A stretch of DNA of 64,000 nucleotides from Galerina marginata (Eukaryota; Basidiomycota; Agaricomycetes; Agaricales; Galerinaceae), in contig JAECYW010000004.1 in NCBI GenBank assembly GCA_023014335.1, positions 2,914,001 to 2,978,000 on the forward strand. The letters are read 5' to 3'. A model generated the notes under the pieces. It made no database searches. It had not been told where the DNA came from and saw nothing but the letters and a program-made list of their open reading frames with translations. Both the position numbers and the translations under genes were made by a program. Positions 58,817 to 64,000 of this stretch are shown here, in pieces; position 1 is the stretch's first letter, and every line of letters begins with the position of its first letter.

Positions 58817-59572
58817 ATGGCACCGAAACAAACATCACCCGCTCTCCTTGTTTTCACGGAGCACCTGAACGAACTAAGTCCCACTTTTAGTGCTCCTGCT
58901 CGTGAGTGGTCTTGTAAGTTCTCGTATGCAGATGGTTCAGTATCTCTTCAGACTAATACAGTACGTTCTCCGACAGCTCTAATTATAAAAAGGCTGGATA
59001 GTAGCGCATTGGGGAGCCATGGCGTGGCAGATCGTTCAGCATCATTCTACGTATCGGACATCGATGATCATCGCGTCCTAACCTATTCCCTAACGGCAAA
59101 GGAGGAACTGTCATTGATCAAAGAGAAATTAAAGGACATAGATTTCGGAACGTCGACTACTTGGCGTCTATATGAACCACTTTCTGGGTCTGCCACCGTC
59201 GACTCTCCAGCTTCAAAGCCAGGTTCAATAACCGGGACGATCCTGGTCTTAAACGGGATGACCCCCACGCCTGAATTTGAAGACGATTTTAACGCGTGGT
59301 ACACAGACGAACATATACCCTTACTGAGCTGTGTCCCAGGGTGGATCTACTCGAGGAGATACCGTCTCGTTGGCCGATCTAGAAACGGAATGTCACCACC
59401 CCAGTACCTTGCAATACATGCCTGGGATAACGATCTCGTCTTCGACGCTCCACCATACAAATTTGCAGTTTCGACGCCGTGGAGGATGCGCGTAGTTGGG
59501 AACGTGGTGGCTCGAGAACGTCTTGTTGTTGAATTTGTGGAAGACGTTCTTGGCGACGTTGCTGCGACCTGA
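58817..59572 (+). CDS. EthD-like dimeric alpha/beta-barrel protein
   Basis: Single-exon frame of 251 residues. The N-terminal half starts with LLVFTEHLNELSPTF and carries SFYVSDIDDHRVL; the C-terminal half has GTILVLNGMTPTPEFEDDFN, then AWYTDEHIPLLSCVPGW, and ends with VVEFVEDVLGD. The pattern of a strand, a DFNxWYxxEHIP helix and a GWxxxRRY strand is typical of EthD/dimeric alpha-beta barrel proteins, which help remove or cyclise small aromatic or polyketide-like compounds. The two halves look like two barrel units in one chain. The substrate cannot be told. Confidence 0.75.
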   Translation: MAPKQTSPALLVFTEHLNELSPTFSAPAREWSCKFSYADGSVSLQTNTVRSPTALIIKRLDSSALGSHGVADRSASFYVSDIDDHRVLTYSLTAKEELSLIKEKLKDIDFGTSTTWRLYEPLSGSATVDSPASKPGSITGTILVLNGMTPTPEFEDDFNAWYTDEHIPLLSCVPGWIYSRRYRLVGRSRNGMSPPQYLAIHAWDNDLVFDAPPYKFAVSTPWRMRVVGNVVARERLVVEFVEDVLGDVAAT

Positions 59573-61112
59573 TAAATCTCAAGGAATAGAGAGACATAGT
59601 CCACTTGGTTTCAGTCAACGACAAAATTCCAGGAACCTCCATTCGCGTACAGCTTGTAGTGTTGTCGCCGGAGCGAGGAGGGCTCGGGGGGAACTCTGCC
59701 TCGCCTCGAATCACGACAGCCCCGATGACCTTGATGATATCGTCAGACCAAGCCACTTTTGAATCTATCACGTCCACTTTCTCCCATTACTGGGGACCTT
59801 TACCCATTCATACGCCTCCGTACCCAGTGGCGACACGATATTTGGGCAGCATCCCAGCATCCTTCTAGAGACATTCATCGAGGTATTGGCTTGCGGAAAC
59901 CCAAGCACCCTTCAAATCTAGGGAGGGTTTCTCAGTTCCGTCTGAGTCTGGAGACAAACGAGCATCAAGCAGTGTAGACAGGTCGACCAGAATGTTGAAT
60001 AGGTGAAAGCTTGATCAGTGGACGAAATGAAGTCCAAGGAAAGAAGTACAGTGCGTCATTAGAGGCGAATTTGCAATAAACCCCAGAGTTATTTTTGTCG
60101 CAAGGTACGCGGTACCCCACAATTTACAAAATAGCAGCCACGAGGCTCTGAAACGCAAGCGCTGAAGAGCGCTCGTTGAAAGATTTGCTGTCAGAGCGCT
60201 CAGCGCTCAGCTGCTCGATGTTAATAATCTTAGTCAAGCTTCGACGGCGGCCGCAGCACAACTCACGAGTCTGTCGCATGACCGAGGACAAGAGATATCC
60301 TGAGTTTGAAATACGGAAAGACAACCGAAATAGCAGCGGGGAAAGGATGAGCAGGCGTTAACCACGCTCGAGGACTGTCCAAGCAGAAGCGTAGTTAATC
60401 CTGGGGGGTGTCTAGGCTTGGGACGAGGATAACGTACACGGCAATGGAACTTGACCTCAAGGATAGGACATGAGCCTAAGTGATAGACTGATAGTGAGGC
60501 TGCGGTGTCCCGTGTGGGCTGGATTTGGGGACATGAGGAAGAGATAAAGGGAGATAAAAATACGTGGGTAGCACTGGGTACCCGAAAGGTGGGGTTCCCA
60601 TGGTTTTGCGAGTGACGCATGAGGAGAATAAGCCTGGGTTGAGCCTATGTGTATAATAAGCACTTTGCTGGTAAATGTATCTGATAGCTGATTGAGATTG
60701 GAGGGTTCGGGGTTTCATCTACATCTTCATCTTCATCTTCACCAGCAAGAGCTGGAGGCGAAGAGATCCGGTGGCGCCAGTTAGTTTGCCTCGAGTCGCT
60801 AACGTTAGTAGTTGAAACATTGGGGAGGACTGGGTGTCGGAGGGACACGCGGGTGCAACGAGCCCGTTGCCGGGGCGTGCCGATGAGCGAAGGGATGACG
60901 GAGGAAGGCCTAAAAAGGAAATCGGACGAATGGGAAGGATTGTGGTCCTCCTGCAAGTGGCATCATCATTCATAAGGACAAGAAAGATGTCCTGACTCGT
61001 CGCCTGCTGCTGCCCAGCCACCGCCTCGCGCCTTCCGTCCCTTCTTTTGATATCTTGCATATATAAGAATCCACCCTATCCGTAGATTAGAGCCAACCAA
61101 CCACTTGAAATT
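59573..61112. other. Intergenic region with small CATCTT repeat
   Basis: No recognisable gene. A short (CATCTT)n tract lies at 60722-60741. The last 60 bp hold the MFS promoter. Frames on both strands are short or low-complexity. Confidence 0.5.
61060..61067 (+). promoter_or_regulatory. TATA-like element of the MFS transporter gene
   Basis: TATATAAG about 50 bp before the start codon at 61113. Confidence 0.5.
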
Positions 61113-63759
61113 ATGGCAAGCACCCATGGGCAGCTGCCCCCTCTAGACACTGTATCAGGCGACTCTCTCATCGGCTCTGACCTCGCTGCGTTCTCGCCCT
61201 CTCGCCCATCACCCCATGCGTCAACCTCGAACCTAAATATTTGCCACGGGAATAATAATGCGTCGTCGTCGTCGGGGGTTGTGCTGGAAGAGACAGACGA
61301 GTCGGTGCCGCTGCTGGGACATGGGCGGAAGCAGAAGGCGGGGAAGAAACCGTTCTATAGGGCTCGACCGTTATGGTATGTCGATGTCCATATGCGTCGC
61401 AGCGTATATCCCTCACCGTGATTGCCGTTAGGCTGGTACCGTTCGCTGTAACGGCTGCGCTGGTGCGCGGAATGACATTGGCGCCGCGAGTGGAGGTGTT
61501 CACGCAGTTGTCGTGCAACAAGCTGCACGGCCACCACAACTGGAACCACACCCAGACGACTACGGACTTGTACTCACTCGGTCCGCATCTGCGGCACACC
61601 TCCACAACCCTGCTCTTCAACTCGTCCCTCCCCCCACACTCATTCACCGCCGACCCTAACCAAGATGAACGGGACAGCGACGACACAGAAGACCCCCGGC
61701 GCCTTCCCTCTGCGCGATGTTTAGCAGACCCGGCCGTGCAGGCGGGTGCCGCGCGTCTCCAAACCATCATGACCACTACCATGGGCCTGCTCTCTGCTCT
61801 CACCACAGGTTGGTGGGGTCACTTTGGAGAGCGCCACGGCCGCACACGAGTATTAGCTATCGCGACCCTTGGTCTCTTCCTCACGTACGTCCTTCACTAT
61901 CTCCTTCAATTTAACTCAACCAATCATTAACCAACAGCGACCTCACATTCATCCTCGTATCCACCCCCTCCTCCCCCCTCTCCAAGCACGGCCACAACCT
62001 CCTCCTCCTCGCACCCATCATCGAAGGCCTCCTCGGCGGCTGGTCCACCCTCCAATCCGCCACCTCCGCCTACCTCTCAGACTGCACCTCCCCCGGCTCC
62101 CGCGCACCCATCTTCAGCCGCTTCCAGGGCGTCTTCTACCTCGGCTTCGCAGTGGGCCCGACTATCGGCGGCTGGCTCATCAAGCACCCCGTCTGGTGGA
62201 TCAGCGGCAACAACGGGGGAGGCATGGCGGGCGGGCAGTCGGTCACGTCTGTTTTTTGGGTTGCGATCATGTGTTCCTTCGTCAATTTTATACTGTCCGT
62301 GTTCGTCTTCCCCGAGTCTTTGGGGAAGAAGAAGCGGGCAGAGGCCGCTAGGGTAGAAGCTGCGAAGGGCAAGGCTACCGCGTCTGTTGAGGCGGCGGCG
62401 GAAGAGGCTGCTACCGTTGTTGTCTTGGGCCCCGACACGGTGGAACCTAGAAAGGGACTGATAACGCGTTTCTTGAGCCCGCTAGCCGTGTTCCTGCCCG
62501 TGATCGTGCTGGACCCGTCCCCGAATGGTATTGGCCTTCGCAAGAGACGCGATTGGAGCTTGACGATGCTTGGGATTGCGTTGTTCGGGTTCATGCTCTC
62601 CACCGTGAGCTTCGATGTTCTTACTGGAGTGGAGTCCACTAAAGGCTAACGTTTGTGTACAGGGCTTATACCAGATCAAGTACCTCTATGCTGTTCACAC
62701 ATACAACTGGGGTGCCGAGCAGCTGGGCTACTATATCTCCTTCATGGGCGGAGGCAGGGCCGTGTGGCTGCTGTTCCTTCTTCCCAGTGAGTTGCTCTAT
62801 GTTATTTTTTCCTTGGACTGTCGCTGAATGTGGACTGCCACTGTAGCTCTCATCGGGTGGTTCAAGCCCAAACCCCTACCTGCTGAGCCCACCTCATCAA
62901 ATACCAACGCAAACGTGGAAGGCAATCCAGCCCAACCAGCACCAGCAGCACCAGCACCAGGCAAGAAACCCAAACCCACCCGCGCCCAACTCGGCCGCGA
63001 GATCAAATTCGACCTCGTCGTCGCCCGGTGCTCTCTGCTAATCGACTTCATCTCACACACCCTCATCGCCATCCTGCCCGCGCCCTCCGGTGTCAGCACC
63101 ACATCCACATCCACAGCCTCAAGCACGACAGCAGCACCGGCGGGCGGGGTGGGCTACGAGAAGAGTCAAGCGCTCTTCGTGCTCGCGTCGTCGCTGAATG
63201 GGATGGGCAGCGGCGCGGTTCCGGCGATACATAGTCTTGCGCTGTGTATGATGCAGGTGCGGAGCTTGAATGCGGTCGATGGTGGTGGGCAGGAAGATAG
63301 TGCGAGGGAGGAAGAGGGCACGGGGGCGCTGTTTGGCGCGCTGGCGGTGTTGCAGGCTGTTGGGCAGATGATCCTTGGGGTGCGTTCTTGCTTAGCCTAA
63401 ATTAAAACCAAAACTGATTTGTGGTTTTATTTTTTTTATTTTACCTTGTATAGCCTATGCTGTTTGGACTGATCTACAGCGGCACCGTCGCGCACTTCCC
63501 CAAGACCATATTCGTCGTCGGAGCCGGGATCATGGTCTTCGCGCTCGCGATGATGCTCTGCGTGCGGAACCCCGTGCGGATGCCTCGTTCCCTGAGCTCC
63601 AGCTCCAGTTCCAGTCCGGGCGCCAATGCCAATGCGGGAGGCAAGCGGAGGAGGAGGGACGGGCAGGAGCGCGGTCGGTCGCGGGTGAGCAAGGACCTGA
63701 GGGGCGGCGCGGTTGCGTATCATGATTATGGGTCGACGACGGATGAGAGTAGCGTGTAG
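61113..63759 (+). CDS. MFS transporter (MFSD14/TetA-like)
   Basis: Multi-exon gene. The first 95 residues are a Ser/Asp-rich cytosolic tail with VVLEETDESVPLLGHGRKQK (an acidic/LL-type sorting signal is possible). Then come LVPFAVTAALVRGMTLAPRV and the MFS motif-A-type segment TTGWWGHFGERHGRTRVLAI, then LLAPIIEGLLGGWSTLQSAT, FQGVFYLGFAVGPTIGGWL and SVFWVAIMCSFVNFILSVFV. A Lys/Ala-rich central loop (KKKRAEAARVEAAKGKATAS) splits the two halves, and a second disordered loop near 62.9-63.0 kb interrupts the C-terminal half. About 10-12 helices are visible. Substrate unknown. Confidence 0.88.
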
Positions 63760-64000
63760 CTATAGAGTGCTTAGATCTGGTGGACGGAGGGATATCTAAA
63801 TTTTAAGTAATATGTATTATAGATCTTTGCATGGATTCGGGTAGATAGAATTATTTATTTGCAATTGCTGCAGCAAGATGAATGCAGCAACTTCGAATTG
63901 GGGCGTCCCACCTAAATCCTGCAAGCTTTCTTCGTCAACCCTGATACAAGTAAACCATTTCTTTCACGATATGTGGACGACTGGACTTCACCGTCTGTTC
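63760..64000. other. 3' flank of the MFS gene
   Basis: AT-rich downstream sequence to the window edge; no gene seen. Confidence 0.5.

Noticed and set aside
61168..61806. Long minus-strand frame opposite the MFS gene
   Set aside because: It is the antisense shadow of a GC-rich coding exon, is rich in Arg/Ser and has no domain; the plus strand codes clear MFS motifs.
1..64000. tRNA, rRNA and CRISPR features
   Set aside because: A read-through for tRNA B-box-like GGTTCRANNCC, rRNA cores and regular direct repeats found no convincing case; a tRNAscan-type search would be decisive.

Overview
The window is eukaryotic nuclear DNA from a filamentous fungus, almost certainly a basidiomycete of the Agaricomycetes. 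The genes are broken by many 45-60 nt GT-AG introns and sit close together on both strands. The content also fits: tandem CBM1-GH5 cellulases, a GH79 glucuronidase, a Zn2Cys6 regulator with a fungal middle homology region, an IMD/BAR-like cortical protein and an OPT transporter. I saw no rRNA, tRNA, CRISPR or bacterial operon. The species cannot be named from the sequence alone.

Layout. 1-5.8 kb: the 5' part of a cytochrome b5-acyl-CoA dehydrogenase (cut by the window edge), a membrane-SH3 protein and an NAD(P)-binding epimerase-like protein. 5.8-15 kb: two gene-poor stretches around one single-pass membrane protein gene. 15-29.2 kb: a lipid-metabolism neighbourhood with a Zn2Cys6 regulator, a second b5-acyl-CoA dehydrogenase, a CoA-transferase family III (alpha-methylacyl-CoA racemase-like) protein, a GH79 enzyme and a third b5-acyl-CoA dehydrogenase. 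30-36 kb: one 11-exon gene for a protein of about 1.8 thousand residues with an internal Hint (hedgehog/intein-type) module. 36-40 kb: gene-poor, with a 457-bp element bounded by perfect 52-bp inverted repeats. 40-50.5 kb: an IMD/BAR-like protein, methionyl-tRNA synthetase, an OPT transporter and a SARAF-like protein. 51-56.2 kb: two tandem GH5 cellulases. 56.7-63.8 kb: a saccharopine-dehydrogenase-like oxidoreductase, an EthD-like protein and an MFS transporter.

How the genes fit together. Both complete b5-acyl-CoA dehydrogenases end in Ala-Arg-Leu and the racemase-like enzyme ends in Ala-Lys-Met. All three are PTS1-type peroxisomal signals. This suggests a local peroxisomal module for branched or unusual acyl-CoA oxidation, with the neighbouring Zn2Cys6 protein as a possible but unproven regulator. 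The GH5 and GH79 genes belong to plant cell-wall breakdown.

The most unusual locus is the large Hint protein gene. It has no recognisable neighbours of the same function, no N-terminal signal peptide and a long hydrophobic segment near the C-terminus, and its last exon needs a frame correction. Other points of interest are a methionyl-tRNA synthetase with two in-frame starts that suggest dual cytosolic and mitochondrial products, GC-AG introns in two of the dehydrogenase paralogs, and conserved 11-nt micro-exons in the duplicated cellulases.
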